Source of the DNA: JAFDZV01 sp035549015
GTDB taxonomy: Bacteria > Bacteroidota > Ignavibacteria > OLB7
Reading direction: 5' to 3'
DNA length: 64,000 bases
Assembly (NCBI GenBank): GCA_035549015.1
Contig: DASZRW010000043.1
Location: 1 to 64,000 of the forward strand
The first letter of the stretch is position 1. The number at the start of each line of letters is the position of its first letter. The notes beneath the pieces were generated by a model. It did no database searches and was not told where the DNA came from. It saw only the letters and a program-made list of their open reading frames with translations. Position numbers and translations under genes: made by a program. Shown here in pieces: positions 24,910 to 34,596 of the stretch.

Positions 24910-25043
24910 CCGGTTGTCGCGGGGTTGTACTCCGCGGCCCGAGATGGGGGATGGCGTGGAATCGCACGGAGACCGGGGTCTTGCGACCCCGGCGCCATCG
25001 TCTCCCCGTACGTTGCCGCAGAGTGATACTCCGCGACCGGCGA
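24910..25043. repeat. Multi-hairpin intergenic element, possibly related to repeat A
   Basis: A noncoding stretch after the second regulator. CCGGT and TCGCGG near 24910-24922 can pair with CCGCGACCGG near 25031-25040. Inside lie GCGGGGT-TGT-ACTCCGC (near 24919-24935), a perfect CCGGGGTC-TTGC-GACCCCGG hairpin (24973-24992) and CGCAGAGT-GAT-ACTCCGCG. The N3-loop hairpins ending ACTCCGCG resemble hairpin 3 of repeat A. Just upstream (24800-24900) is a low-complexity GGTGATGGGT-type run. A link to repeat A is tentative. Confidence 0.5.
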
Positions 25044-25059
25044 CCCTCTCTTCACACGC

Positions 25060-25473
25060 TCAGCAGGGGCACGGGCCCTTCGCGGGGCGGATGTTCAGTT
25101 CCGGACAGCCCTTGGCATCGGTGCCCAGGCATGCATCAACACAGCAGCCCACGCCCGCCGGGAAGTTGAACAGGCAGCCGGTTGGGTCCAACTCGTTCTT
25201 GTGGTTCTGGCAATCCACCAGCGTCACCTCGCAGCCGTCCGCGCACGGCACCTGCACCGAGGTCCCCGGTGCCACCGTCACCCCCGGACTCAACTGCCCG
25301 GGATAGATCACCACCACGGTCACCTTGCAGGCAACCTTCGCATCCACGTTGATGGTAATGAACTTGCAGGTACAGTGAGCGATCACGCCCCCCTGCGCCG
25401 CGAGCCGCGTGGCCGCAAGCGCCGTGAACAACAGCGCCAGCGACGCCAGCCTGATAATGGATCTGTTCCTCAT
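25060..25473 (-). CDS. Small secreted Cys-rich protein, subfamily 1 (member c)
   Basis: A 137-residue paralogue of the gene at 1639-2067. A signal peptide (core LASLALLFTALAA, cleavage near LAAQ) is followed by CxC, FITINVDAKVACKV, VTVAPGT, and a C-terminal CC-x2-AC-x2-TD-x2-GC-x3-N-x-RP-x4-CPC, with thirteen cysteines in the mature part. AGGAG lies 4 nt before the ATG at 25473, with a second GA-rich stretch just upstream. The same 21-nt upstream motif found before gene a lies 105 bp before this start. It stands alone, convergent with the TPR-LuxR pair. Function is unknown; an extracytoplasmic disulfide-rich protein is the safe reading. Confidence 0.85.
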   Translation of the reverse strand: MRNRSIIRLASLALLFTALAATRLAAQGGVIAHCTCKFITINVDAKVACKVTVVVIYPGQLSPGVTVAPGTSVQVPCADGCEVTLVDCQNHKNELDPTGCLFNFPAGVGCCVDACLGTDAKGCPELNIRPAKGPCPC

Positions 25474-25577
25474 GATACTCCTCTCTCCAGTTTGAATGGG
25501 TAGTACCGCCCGAACTGTGCGCGGCGCCCGAGGGCCGCGATGGCGGAGAGAGAAGATGATCATCCCCCACTCGGCAT

Positions 25578-25598
25578 GCGAGTACATGGTTGTGTACC
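25578..25598 (-). promoter_or_regulatory. Conserved motif upstream of Cys-rich gene c
   Basis: This minus-strand 21-mer, with core GTACACAACCATGTACTCG, is identical to 2205-2225. The surrounding sequence is not conserved between the two sites, which argues that the motif itself is under selection rather than being part of a recent large duplication. Distance to the start codon is 105 bp. Confidence 0.6.
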
Positions 25599-25770
25599 GG
25601 TGCCGCGATCACACTATGCAGGGCATTACCTGTTGTCGCGGTATTGCTCTTCGCAACCTGACAGACGCAGTAGTACAACTGTTGCCCAACAAAGAACGCA
25701 TTAAGCAGCAACAAACAATTCATTCACCGTAGGAACCTGCTGATCTGCTCAATGGTATGTAAAGAATCGG

Positions 25771-25911
25771 CGTGCTAACCCGGGCGTCAATCCTGAGCCG
25801 AAGGCGAAGACCCGCAGGGCTGCGAAGCGCATCTTTCCGAAGAGTGCCCGTAGCCCCCAGATCCTTCCGCTTCGCGATGCTCGGCGTCCCCGGCGAGCCG
25901 GGGTTTTTGAC
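25771..25911. repeat. Inverted-repeat element ending in a strong terminator
   Basis: The left part (25793-25825, with GAGCCGAAGGCGAAGACC) and the right part (25855-25885, with CCTTCCGCTTCGCGATGCTC) are imperfect inverted copies, as in small dispersed inverted-repeat elements. At 25888-25908 a perfect CCCCGGC-GA-GCCGGGG stem is followed by TTTTT, a textbook plus-strand Rho-independent terminator. No plus-strand gene precedes it; the nearest gene is the minus-strand immunity gene 45 bp to the right. Confidence 0.55.
25888..25908 (+). terminator. Orphan plus-strand Rho-independent terminator
   Basis: A 7-bp perfect GC stem with a 2-nt loop and five T residues. Read on the minus strand it lacks a T-tract, so it does not suit the adjacent minus-strand operon. 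It may end a small RNA made from the inverted-repeat element. Confidence 0.6.
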
Positions 25912-25955
25912 ACGATGACAGCATTGACTTTCTTTGCTTCTTTCTTGAGAGCAAG

Positions 25956-26465
25956 TCAATAACAGCTTGAATTGCGGAAGCGCTCGCCTGTGCGGTCCAG
26001 ATAGGCTTTCCAATTACCCACCATCCGCTCCTCGTTTGCCTCTCGGCTTCCAAGGTCCGGCCCAACCATCGGCATATAACGAACAAACGGCGCCACTTCC
26101 TCAGGATAATCGAAGTCCGCATAGACTTCCTCGACCATAGAAAGCGGATCGGCAATTGAGTGACGATGATCATACAGCCACGCGAGAATAATATACAGCC
26201 ACTTCTCTCTGACATTACCCTCCGGTCTGGGCTGCTCGCGCCGTGCCAACCTCGCCACCAATTCGATGATTGGATCGGCTGGTGAACAACTTGCCACATC
26301 CACGATATCAGGTTCGTATCTACCGCTGTTGTTCAAGATCACCGTTGCCTGTTCTATTGCAACGGTCGAAGAGATCAACTCGTTTTCAAGACCGAACAGT
26401 ATATCCTGCCAGTCGATGTCGACAGAGCGGCAAATAAAGTCATACGGGATCTTGATATGGATCAT
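25956..26465 (-). CDS. DUF2247-like immunity protein for the RHS toxin
   Basis: A 169-residue cytoplasmic protein. The central and C-terminal parts carry family-typical stretches: EKWLYIILAWLYDHR, PLSMVEEVYADFDYPEE, VAPFVRYMPM, then NEERMVGNWKAYLDRTGE. DUF2247 proteins are usually small and are repeatedly encoded directly after polymorphic RHS toxins, where they are taken to be immunity proteins. Here the ATG at 26465 follows the RHS stop codon with one base between (TGA-C-ATG), so translation is coupled and each toxin is matched by antidote. Base composition is visibly more AT-rich than the upstream RHS core, matching the toxin tip, which suggests the tip and immunity gene were exchanged as a unit. 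Confidence 0.8.
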   Translation of the reverse strand: MIHIKIPYDFICRSVDIDWQDILFGLENELISSTVAIEQATVILNNSGRYEPDIVDVASCSPADPIIELVARLARREQPRPEGNVREKWLYIILAWLYDHRHSIADPLSMVEEVYADFDYPEEVAPFVRYMPMVGPDLGSREANEERMVGNWKAYLDRTGERFRNSSCY

Positions 26466-26466
26466 G

Positions 26467-29400
26467 TCAAGGCACCACCTTCTGATTTGGAACACCAGTA
26501 ATTCTCCCACCCGGAATGAAACGTTGATGGGTGATCACGTCATTCGGATCGAGAATGTACTCAAAGATACCCGACTTTCCATTCATTTCGCCTTCGGTTT
26601 GAAGGAGTAACCGTTTAATCCCATCTCCACCCGTCAGGTTGAATAGTGTTCCAGCCTCCAGCTGCTCTTTGGAGAGGAAACTTGGAGCATGATGAAATAT
26701 ATCCGCCTTCAAGGCAGCATTAATTCGATCTGCAACAAGAATACGGTCTGCTGCCTCGCCAATGGGAACGGTGGGGCCACTTGGCAGCGCAAGAGGAGGT
26801 GGGGGGCCACTCGGTAGCGCAAGAGGTTGGGTAGGACCAGTTAGCTGCGTCGGCGGATGGGTAGTCGCTTGGTCCAGCGACTCCTCAATGATATCTTTTC
26901 CAACCGTTTCGACCGTTATCCGCCCCGCAGCGGTTAGAAGGGACTTCGCAAGGAACACATCGGTGGCCGCTCCCAGAGTGTGAAGAATCCCCCGTCCATA
27001 GTTCCCATTTTGGAAGTCATCAATTGCCGCACGGCCATTCCCCCAGATCGGAACGTACTTCTCAACAGGCCCAGGCTGGCCAACGGATGTACTCGCGGGT
27101 CCAATCTGATATGGGTTACGCTCTCCCAAATCGTATTGATATTGGATCGTTGTCTGTAAGTCGACCGTTGGGTTGTAGGAGTCCGGTGTTACAACGAGAG
27201 CCGCAACCCACGGAGTACTGCCCCATGGAAACCTGATGCGTCCATAATCCCTACCGTCACTGCCAACACCCCATTCAACAATGCCTCCATCAGGCGTATG
27301 GGCTGGATTCGGCCCGCCATTGTCGCTTTTGATCGTCAAACCCGGTGATGTGGATGGATCCGCCCCATTTCGATCCGTCATCATCACCGGATTGTCCCCC
27401 ATCGCCACGTATGGCGACTCACCCGGATGCGTCACCGGATCGTTCCCCCACCAGCGCCCGAGCCGCGGGTCGTACTCCCGGAAGCTGGTATTGTACTGGT
27501 TGCCGGTGGGGGCGTCCCGCTCCATGTCATCATACCCGTAGCGGCTGGAGCTTCCGCCGCGCGACGGCTGCTGCATCCCGAACGGATAGTAGTTGGAGAA
27601 GGAGAGGACATCCGCGTAGAACCGGCCGGGCGCGCCGGAGGGGGAGAGCCGCGCCTTCTTCGCATCGCTGATCATCAGGCGCACGCTGCCGAGGTTGTCC
27701 TTCAGCTCGTACTCTTTCTTGTAGAGATTGCGCGTGAAGATCGCCGTCGGCACGGTGTCGCTGAGAGGAATGTTCGGCTTGCACGTTCCCACGCGCTCGA
27801 GTCCGTAGATCGGCAACTCCGCCAGCGTCATGGAGCAGTCCGTACGGGTCCACTCGTCCAGATTGCCCCGCACATAGTCCACGTCGCACACGTCCGGGAT
27901 CCCGTTGCCGTTCAGGTCCGTGCTCACGAGCGGGTTCGGGATCGAGGGACAGGGGTCCGCCCCATCCAGTATGCCATCCCCATCGGCATCTCCCAGGCAT
28001 ACGATCGGATTCTGCGACGCGTTCGCCACCAGCGGACAGTTGTCGGCCTCGTTCAGCACGCCGTCGCCGTCGATGTCGGTGTCGCACTCGTCGCCGATGC
28101 CGTCGTGGTCGATATCGCTCTGCAGCGGGTTGTAGACAAACGGGCAGTTATCGGACGCGTCCGGGATGCCGTCCCCGTCCGTATCCGGGCCGAACGGCAC
28201 GATCGGCGTCACGATGCAGATCTCGCGGTAGATCGCCATCACCACGCCGGCGGCGTCGCGCACGTAGTATTCGTTCGTGATGTTCTTCGCCCCGGTCGGC
28301 AGGTTGATCATGCTGGAGGTCTTCACACGATCGCCGAAGCCGTCGTAGGTCCAGGTATGCTGGGTGGATGGCCCTCCAGGCCCCACCGGCGGCTCCGTAT
28401 AGCCGCGCACCTTGCCGATATTGTTCCAGGTGATCGCGGTGACCCGCCCGGCCACGTCGTTCGTCAGATGGCCGTCCAGATCGTACGTATAGTTGTTCGC
28501 GTTCTGGTTGTCGATATCCTGCGAGTACCTGGTGGCGTTCGCCGTGTCGTTCACCTGCAGCAACCGGTTGGTCCCCGCCTGGTAGACATGCCCCTGGTGA
28601 TCCATCCCGTTCGTCTGGCTCCCGCCCGGGCCCACCAGGTTGGCGTTGCGGTGGAGCGTATCGATGTTGCCGTTGGCATCGTAGCGATACCATGTCCGGT
28701 AGTCCGCGGTGGCAGTCCAGACGGAGGTCGCCGCATTGTAACCGGAGAAGTTGCTGGTATCCAGCCGCCCAAGGAGGTCGTACCGGTAGGTCTCTCCCGC
28801 CAGCCCCTCGTACTGCACACTTCCCGGCGCCGCCTTGTGGACGATGTTGGTGGCCGCGCCGCTTATCGTACCGTCGTAGAGCGGAGTGGGGCTCACCAGG
28901 CCGGCACCGGCCGTTGCCTCGAACTGCGATCCGGTGTGCTTGAAGTCGCTATTGAAGTAGCGCAGCTCCAGCGCGAAGGAGTCCGCCGGGTAGGTGTTCA
29001 CCGTTGGGGCGTCCAGGCCGGGATCCTTGGAGGAGTCCAGGCTCGCGTGGTTGATCGCCTTCAGCCACCCCTGCGGTGTGTACACGTAGTCCATCCCCTG
29101 CACCTTGTCCTCACCCAGCTCCAGCCGCTTCAACTGCCCCAGCGGCGTGTAGGAGTAGCCTGCATCGCGGTCCCAGATCTGGCCGTCGCGCGAGGTCTCC
29201 ACCTTCACCATCCTGCCATCGGCATCGTGCGTGTAGCGATGATGGAACTGATCCACCCGCCCCTCGTTGTAGTCCACCTGGTTCATGTTGCCGCTTACCA
29301 GGTCGTACGTGTACTTCGTGTAGTTCCTGCGGAGCACCCCCGTGCCCGGCTCGTTGAAGCCGGGGATCTCCTGCGACACCCACTCGATGTTGCCATGCGC

Positions 29401-32400
29401 GTCGTAGCTGTAGCAGGTGCGGGAGCCCTCGTCCGTGTAGACATAGCTCACCCTGTTCTGCAGGTTGTGCTGCGGCGAGCCATCCAGGTACCCCATGCTC
29501 GCGAGCGGCACCGAGTAGACGATGTGCGTCCGCTCGCTCCCGCCGGCCGGGAAGGAGGCCACATTCACGTTCCCATCCAGCAGCCCCGGCTGGTTCCCTC
29601 CCGCTCCGCGTCCCCTCTCCACGATGCGGCCAAGAGCATCGTACTTCACATAGGAGTACGCTCCGGTAAGCCCCTGCTGCAGCGTCATGCTGAAACGGGC
29701 GCGCCCCTTGCTGTCGTACCAGTAGCGAACCTCGCCGCCGTCAAGGTTCCCCGTCCACGTGGGCTGCCCCAGCGAGTTGTACTCGTAGCGGCTGACGAAC
29801 GTGTGCGGCGGATGGGCCAGGCGATTCGCGGTGCCGGTTACCATCCCCTTCGGCTGCACCGTCCGCACCAGGTTGCCGACGCGGTCGTAATAGAAGAGCG
29901 TGAAGTGGAAGTAGTCCTGCGGGTACATCACCATGAACAGATCCTTCACGTTCGTCGGATCGGAGCAGGTGTGGATGTACTTCTCTTTCAGCGCCCCCAC
30001 CCTCGCCTCCGCGCACGCGGAGATCTGGCGGTTGATGGACTCGCTGATCTTCCGCGCCGCCGTCTCGCGGCAGTTCTCGGGCCGCAGCGTATCGGCGTGG
30101 CCGACGGCGTTGTCCGGCTTCACGAAGCGGAAGCAGACGGCCGGGCACTCGATCGTCTCGCAGACATCCGTGGCAACCCGCTTGTCGCGCGAGACAAAGA
30201 AGCGGATGGCGCAGTAGCGTCGCGAACTTGTGCTGACCCCTCCTCCGGCCCAGGTGTAATGGTTGAACCAGAGGTAATGATCAGCATCCTCGGAGAATCG
30301 ACCGAAATACCCCGTATACGAATGCGAAAAGTAGGTGTCGAGCCATGCACTGGTAGAGCTGTTAAGGGGGATGTCGCCGCTGCCCCCTTGATGGCCGGCA
30401 CATTCCGACCCCCAATAGTCGCTCAGTGTAATCTGGGTCAGCACCTCGTGGGCACCTCCACCATAGACCAGATTGTCGGCGCTGCAGATGCCTTCGAGTG
30501 TGGTCTGCACCTGAAGCGCTCCGGAAACGCCGGCGGACTTGAGCTGCGCGAAACCGATACGGTACGGGTCGCCTGAATGCCACTGGAACGCGGCGATCTC
30601 GTTCGTGAACAGGTTGTGATCGCCCGTTGGCGATTCGTACGTGAAGAAGTCGCTCAGCGGCTGAGCACTGGGACTGCCATTGATGCCGACGAATGTGGTT
30701 GCGAAGTAGCCGTCCCGCATGTCCACATAATCCGGCGGCAACGTCGTGTTCGAATACGTATAGATGCGTGTGCGGATCCCGAAACTATCCTGCTCACAGT
30801 GATCGATATGTGAATCGTCCTCTTCGTCTACCTGGAATCCCCATTGCTCGTCGAGGAAGTTGTTCAGCGTGCTCACCATCGGATGCGGGCTGGCCGGCGT
30901 GCCGAGGAATGTGGTATCCGCATGATACCAGAGCTCACACGCGGGATCGCCGCCAAGCTCGAAGCGGCCGCTCACGTCGGTGGGATACACCAGCACAAGC
31001 GAATCGCCGATCGTGCTCAGGATATCCGACGGGATGCCGATCTCGCGCAGCACCCGCTTGAAGTTCCAGTTACCCCCTCCGGTCCCCACCGTGTCCCTGC
31101 GGAACCGCTCGAGGTTCTCGTTCAGGTACTCCACGATGATGGTCTTGTAGTCCCGCGTCCACCCCTGGTACGTCCGCCAGCCACTGGCGCAGCTTCCAAC
31201 ACCCTTCGGCACGATCTCCGGCTCGAAGTTGTAGACCGTGTCCATCCGGTCCGCATCACCCGGCGCTCCTATCGATGTGACATGCTTCGGATGGCCGTTG
31301 TCCCATGTCACCGTCACCTGGCACATCGCCTTGCAGCTGTCCACCAGCGCGTCGGCGATACAGATCACATGATCCCACGAGATGGACTGGTTATTTGCCG
31401 CGTATCCCCTCAGGATGGCGCCGATATACATGTCGCGATGTGCATCGCATACCTGGTCGCATGCACCGTCGATCCGGCTCTTGAGATCGAGCAGGCAGGC
31501 ATCGAGCTTGTCCTTGTTCCCTCCCGCACCTTCCTCGCACTCGCTCTTGATGTCACCGCCAACGTCCGTTCCACCTCCGGTGCGTATGCCCATGCGGATA
31601 CACTGGTACAGCGAATCCCACTGCTTGATGGAGTCCACGTTGTTGTGCCATGCGGGCTTGTAGCCGGCATACGTCTGGCAATCCGGATTGCTCCCGATGT
31701 TGTAGTTGATGTACTTGTAGGCGAAGAGCAGATAGCCGCGGGTGGCATCGTAGGGAACGTGGGCCGTATCAACGATGCGGCGTCCGGCACAGTCCAGGAA
31801 GGACTCCAGCAGGCTGAAGCTGTTGGAGAGATGCGTGGAGTCACCGTCGGTCGTGGCAAGCTGGCGGTAGTTGTCCACCAGCGCCTTCCAGCAGTTGAAG
31901 AGCGATGAGCAGTCGTACACGTGATTGCCGCCGACCGTCTCGTTCAACATGTTGGCGATGAGCTTGTTGAACGCCCCCAGGCCGTTCGGGTAGGTCCCGT
32001 TCCCCCCCGGATACTGGTCCCCTCCACCGGAGCGGAAGTACTTGTTCAGATTGTTCGTGTCGTTCCCACCGAACGTATGCCCCCACATCGAGATCAGGTA
32101 GCGTTCGAAGTTCGGAACGGAGTCGCGGCAGGGATCCGAAGCGCAATCCGGTTCGATGATCGGGATGCGAACCGGGCAGCAGTTGCCGTTGATCACCTTC
32201 ACGGTATCGTGCTCCGGGTCCACGTTCAGATAGATGTACAGGCTGTCCAGCTTCCCATCGTCCAGGTAGTGCTTCACCTTCGCAAGCGAGTCGAACCCCC
32301 AGACGGCGTTCACCACCTGCGAGACCACGCTGGCACGATATTCATCGGCATAGGTGCTCCCGCCAGGCGCCGTGGAGGCGGGGTCCGCGGTGTTCGTCTC

Positions 32401-34596
32401 CAGTATCCGCTCCACCACGTACGTCCCCGGCGGCAGCACCAGCGGGATCGAGAGACTCAGCGTCGGCGCGCCGCCGCACGATGCCGGCGGAACAAGCGTA
32501 TCCTTCTCGAACGTGTTCTCCGGATGGTCCACGTCGTGCACCAGCAGCCGCACGCGATAGTCGCACGTGGTGCACTGCGTCACACACTCGGTCTCGCTGA
32601 GCTCGGCCGGCGTGATCTTGTAGACGAGCGTGATCGTCGTCGTGTCCGTGAAGCTGAGCCGCTTGTTGGAGGTGAAGGAGTAGGGATCGATGGAGCGCCG
32701 CCCGCCGATGGTATCCCGTATCATCATCTCCGAAAGGAAGGGGCGCTCGTAATCGTTGTTGACCAGCAGGCCGCCGTGATGCTGCTCCTGCTGGCATGTG
32801 GCGATCACCTGCCCCTCCTTGGAGTGATATTCCACCATCACCTGCTTGTTCGGCCCCTGCCGCAGCACCTTGTAGACGCTGGTGTCCGAGGGAGCCTCGT
32901 CGCCGAACATGTTGATCAGTTCCATGCTGGAGACGCCGGAGTAGTACGCCCGCGAGGTCCGGCTCTGGCCGCTTCCCGAGCCGCCGATCCGGAGCGTGTC
33001 GCCGATGGAGCCCCCCTCTTCCGGACGCCCGGTGCCGTCGGGGGAGTAGTGCGTCTGCACGAAGGGAATCCCCTCCGCCGTCCCGACGGTCTTGTCGCTG
33101 TTGCTGCTGGAGTAGTAGTTGTGGATCAGCCCGTCGTCCGTGTGGCTGGGGCTGTCGTAGTTCGCGTCGTCATCGAAGTGCTCCGCACGATAGCTCTTCT
33201 GCCCGCTCATGATCGGACCATCGATGAAGCCGAAGTAGCCGAGCTCCGCGCTGTCTGCCGGGGCGCTGAGCGATTGAACGGCCGGGCGGGCGGAGCGGTC
33301 GTACACGGTCTGGCCCACCAGGATGTGATTGCCGGACTGTACCTTCTTCTGCACCTGCACCGGCTGCAGGTTCCTGTTGCTGTAGGCGATCCCCTCGGCA
33401 ACGCGCAACCCCTCGCTGAACGCCCGCGTGTATGTCCAGTTCTTGTCGTTGTCGAACTGATGATAGAAGAACGCATAGTCGGGAAGCCCCGCGTCCGTCG
33501 GCGAGGTGAAGTTCAACACCGTATCGTTGGGCGGCGATGTGCTCCATACTCCCCAGTTCTGGTCGTTCGCGAAGTCGCCCGGATACATGTTGCCGATCGG
33601 GCGCACGCGCCAGATATAGTAGCCGGATCCCTCCGCAAGCGTCAGCTTCAGCTCCGGCTTGCTGCCGCCGGTCTCCACCGTCAGCGCCTGGCTCCAGTCC
33701 ACCGTTGCCTTCGTCTTCAGATGGGCATCGCTCGCGCGCGTGTAGGCGGTGCTGGTGTCCGTGTTGTAGAGCCGGAGGATCTGGAACTGATAGTCGGGGA
33801 AGGTGTCGGAGCAGCCGGTTGCGAGATGCCAGGAAAAGAGAACCGGGTTGGTTCGCTTGATACCGTTCGTCGGGCGTATCGGGTCGATGGCCACCAGCGG
33901 CGTGGCAGCGTTGCTGCTGTTGTGCGCGTCGATGGAATACTCGTCGTGAAACGACATCGTGAGCCGCAGGTCGCGCGTGGTGTTCGCATCCACCAGGGCA
34001 TCGGTAACGGTGATGACAAACTGCGCGGTGGAATCGTACGCGGTGAGCAGGCCGGCGAAGTCCAGATGGTACCACTGCTCCGGATTGCTCTGGTCGATCT
34101 TCAGCGTCACCGATGAAAAGAACGATGGCCCCCCGGCGGTGTTGATGCGCTTGATCTGGAACTTGACGGTGTCCAGGAAGTTCCCGGTGCCTGCGTATTC
34201 GAAGTCGTCGTTGCGGTCGAACTTCACATCGAGCACGGCGGAGTGGAGCGTCCGCGCCGCACAGTTGTTCGGGGAGAAGTTCGGCGTGCGCGTCAGCGTG
34301 GCAACGGCGTTGCCGCCCCCCGTGGAGACACTCTTCAGCGAGCTGTAGTTCAGCGTGACATGATCGTCCCGCTCGATGTAACGGAACGCCGGCACCAGCG
34401 CCGTCGAGTCGGTCGCCAACGTCTCCTGCCGGTGCGGCGATATCGCCGTGCGCTGCGCGAGGAGCGGCCGCGGCGCGGCCATGGCGGCGATCACTGCAAC
34501 CAGGATCGGAATCAGAGTGCGTATCGCTCGGTTCATGCCGTTCATCGTTCTCATGAATTCGGTATATCGGCGTTGGTTCGGCTCACGGTTGTTCAT
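26467..34596 (-). CDS. Giant Sec-secreted RHS-repeat polymorphic toxin
   Basis: A 2709-residue protein. An N-terminal signal segment (AIRTLIPILVAVIAAMAAPRPLLAQ region, ~22-48) is followed by a large beta-rich exported region, then RHS/YD repeats from roughly residue 1550 on. A thrombospondin-type-3 calcium-binding block (DxDxDG motifs such as DTDGDGIPD) is inserted near residues 2130-2220. The RHS core ends with the diagnostic YDPRLGRWWGNDP and MGDNPVMMTDRNG. Beyond it is a variable C-terminal tip of ~280 residues ending GGRITGVPNQKVVP, containing GIFEYILDP and THQRFIPGG; its activity is not recognised. The start at 34596 overlaps the upstream stop (ATGA) with GAGGAGG 7 nt before it. The immunity gene follows after one base. 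Confidence 0.85.
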   Translation of the reverse strand: MNNREPNQRRYTEFMRTMNGMNRAIRTLIPILVAVIAAMAAPRPLLAQRTAISPHRQETLATDSTALVPAFRYIERDDHVTLNYSSLKSVSTGGGNAVATLTRTPNFSPNNCAARTLHSAVLDVKFDRNDDFEYAGTGNFLDTVKFQIKRINTAGGPSFFSSVTLKIDQSNPEQWYHLDFAGLLTAYDSTAQFVITVTDALVDANTTRDLRLTMSFHDEYSIDAHNSSNAATPLVAIDPIRPTNGIKRTNPVLFSWHLATGCSDTFPDYQFQILRLYNTDTSTAYTRASDAHLKTKATVDWSQALTVETGGSKPELKLTLAEGSGYYIWRVRPIGNMYPGDFANDQNWGVWSTSPPNDTVLNFTSPTDAGLPDYAFFYHQFDNDKNWTYTRAFSEGLRVAEGIAYSNRNLQPVQVQKKVQSGNHILVGQTVYDRSARPAVQSLSAPADSAELGYFGFIDGPIMSGQKSYRAEHFDDDANYDSPSHTDDGLIHNYYSSSNSDKTVGTAEGIPFVQTHYSPDGTGRPEEGGSIGDTLRIGGSGSGQSRTSRAYYSGVSSMELINMFGDEAPSDTSVYKVLRQGPNKQVMVEYHSKEGQVIATCQQEQHHGGLLVNNDYERPFLSEMMIRDTIGGRRSIDPYSFTSNKRLSFTDTTTITLVYKITPAELSETECVTQCTTCDYRVRLLVHDVDHPENTFEKDTLVPPASCGGAPTLSLSIPLVLPPGTYVVERILETNTADPASTAPGGSTYADEYRASVVSQVVNAVWGFDSLAKVKHYLDDGKLDSLYIYLNVDPEHDTVKVINGNCCPVRIPIIEPDCASDPCRDSVPNFERYLISMWGHTFGGNDTNNLNKYFRSGGGDQYPGGNGTYPNGLGAFNKLIANMLNETVGGNHVYDCSSLFNCWKALVDNYRQLATTDGDSTHLSNSFSLLESFLDCAGRRIVDTAHVPYDATRGYLLFAYKYINYNIGSNPDCQTYAGYKPAWHNNVDSIKQWDSLYQCIRMGIRTGGGTDVGGDIKSECEEGAGGNKDKLDACLLDLKSRIDGACDQVCDAHRDMYIGAILRGYAANNQSISWDHVICIADALVDSCKAMCQVTVTWDNGHPKHVTSIGAPGDADRMDTVYNFEPEIVPKGVGSCASGWRTYQGWTRDYKTIIVEYLNENLERFRRDTVGTGGGNWNFKRVLREIGIPSDILSTIGDSLVLVYPTDVSGRFELGGDPACELWYHADTTFLGTPASPHPMVSTLNNFLDEQWGFQVDEEDDSHIDHCEQDSFGIRTRIYTYSNTTLPPDYVDMRDGYFATTFVGINGSPSAQPLSDFFTYESPTGDHNLFTNEIAAFQWHSGDPYRIGFAQLKSAGVSGALQVQTTLEGICSADNLVYGGGAHEVLTQITLSDYWGSECAGHQGGSGDIPLNSSTSAWLDTYFSHSYTGYFGRFSEDADHYLWFNHYTWAGGGVSTSSRRYCAIRFFVSRDKRVATDVCETIECPAVCFRFVKPDNAVGHADTLRPENCRETAARKISESINRQISACAEARVGALKEKYIHTCSDPTNVKDLFMVMYPQDYFHFTLFYYDRVGNLVRTVQPKGMVTGTANRLAHPPHTFVSRYEYNSLGQPTWTGNLDGGEVRYWYDSKGRARFSMTLQQGLTGAYSYVKYDALGRIVERGRGAGGNQPGLLDGNVNVASFPAGGSERTHIVYSVPLASMGYLDGSPQHNLQNRVSYVYTDEGSRTCYSYDAHGNIEWVSQEIPGFNEPGTGVLRRNYTKYTYDLVSGNMNQVDYNEGRVDQFHHRYTHDADGRMVKVETSRDGQIWDRDAGYSYTPLGQLKRLELGEDKVQGMDYVYTPQGWLKAINHASLDSSKDPGLDAPTVNTYPADSFALELRYFNSDFKHTGSQFEATAGAGLVSPTPLYDGTISGAATNIVHKAAPGSVQYEGLAGETYRYDLLGRLDTSNFSGYNAATSVWTATADYRTWYRYDANGNIDTLHRNANLVGPGGSQTNGMDHQGHVYQAGTNRLLQVNDTANATRYSQDIDNQNANNYTYDLDGHLTNDVAGRVTAITWNNIGKVRGYTEPPVGPGGPSTQHTWTYDGFGDRVKTSSMINLPTGAKNITNEYYVRDAAGVVMAIYREICIVTPIVPFGPDTDGDGIPDASDNCPFVYNPLQSDIDHDGIGDECDTDIDGDGVLNEADNCPLVANASQNPIVCLGDADGDGILDGADPCPSIPNPLVSTDLNGNGIPDVCDVDYVRGNLDEWTRTDCSMTLAELPIYGLERVGTCKPNIPLSDTVPTAIFTRNLYKKEYELKDNLGSVRLMISDAKKARLSPSGAPGRFYADVLSFSNYYPFGMQQPSRGGSSSRYGYDDMERDAPTGNQYNTSFREYDPRLGRWWGNDPVTHPGESPYVAMGDNPVMMTDRNGADPSTSPGLTIKSDNGGPNPAHTPDGGIVEWGVGSDGRDYGRIRFPWGSTPWVAALVVTPDSYNPTVDLQTTIQYQYDLGERNPYQIGPASTSVGQPGPVEKYVPIWGNGRAAIDDFQNGNYGRGILHTLGAATDVFLAKSLLTAAGRITVETVGKDIIEESLDQATTHPPTQLTGPTQPLALPSGPPPPLALPSGPTVPIGEAADRILVADRINAALKADIFHHAPSFLSKEQLEAGTLFNLTGGDGIKRLLLQTEGEMNGKSGIFEYILDPNDVITHQRFIPGGRITGVPNQKVVP

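Noticed and set aside
27427..30576. Plus-strand 1049-codon open frame
   Set aside because: Antisense to the RHS repeats; the minus-strand frame carries the diagnostic RHS motifs.
31921..34116. Plus-strand 731-codon open frame
   Set aside because: Antisense to the N-terminal half of the RHS toxin and without any recognisable protein feature.
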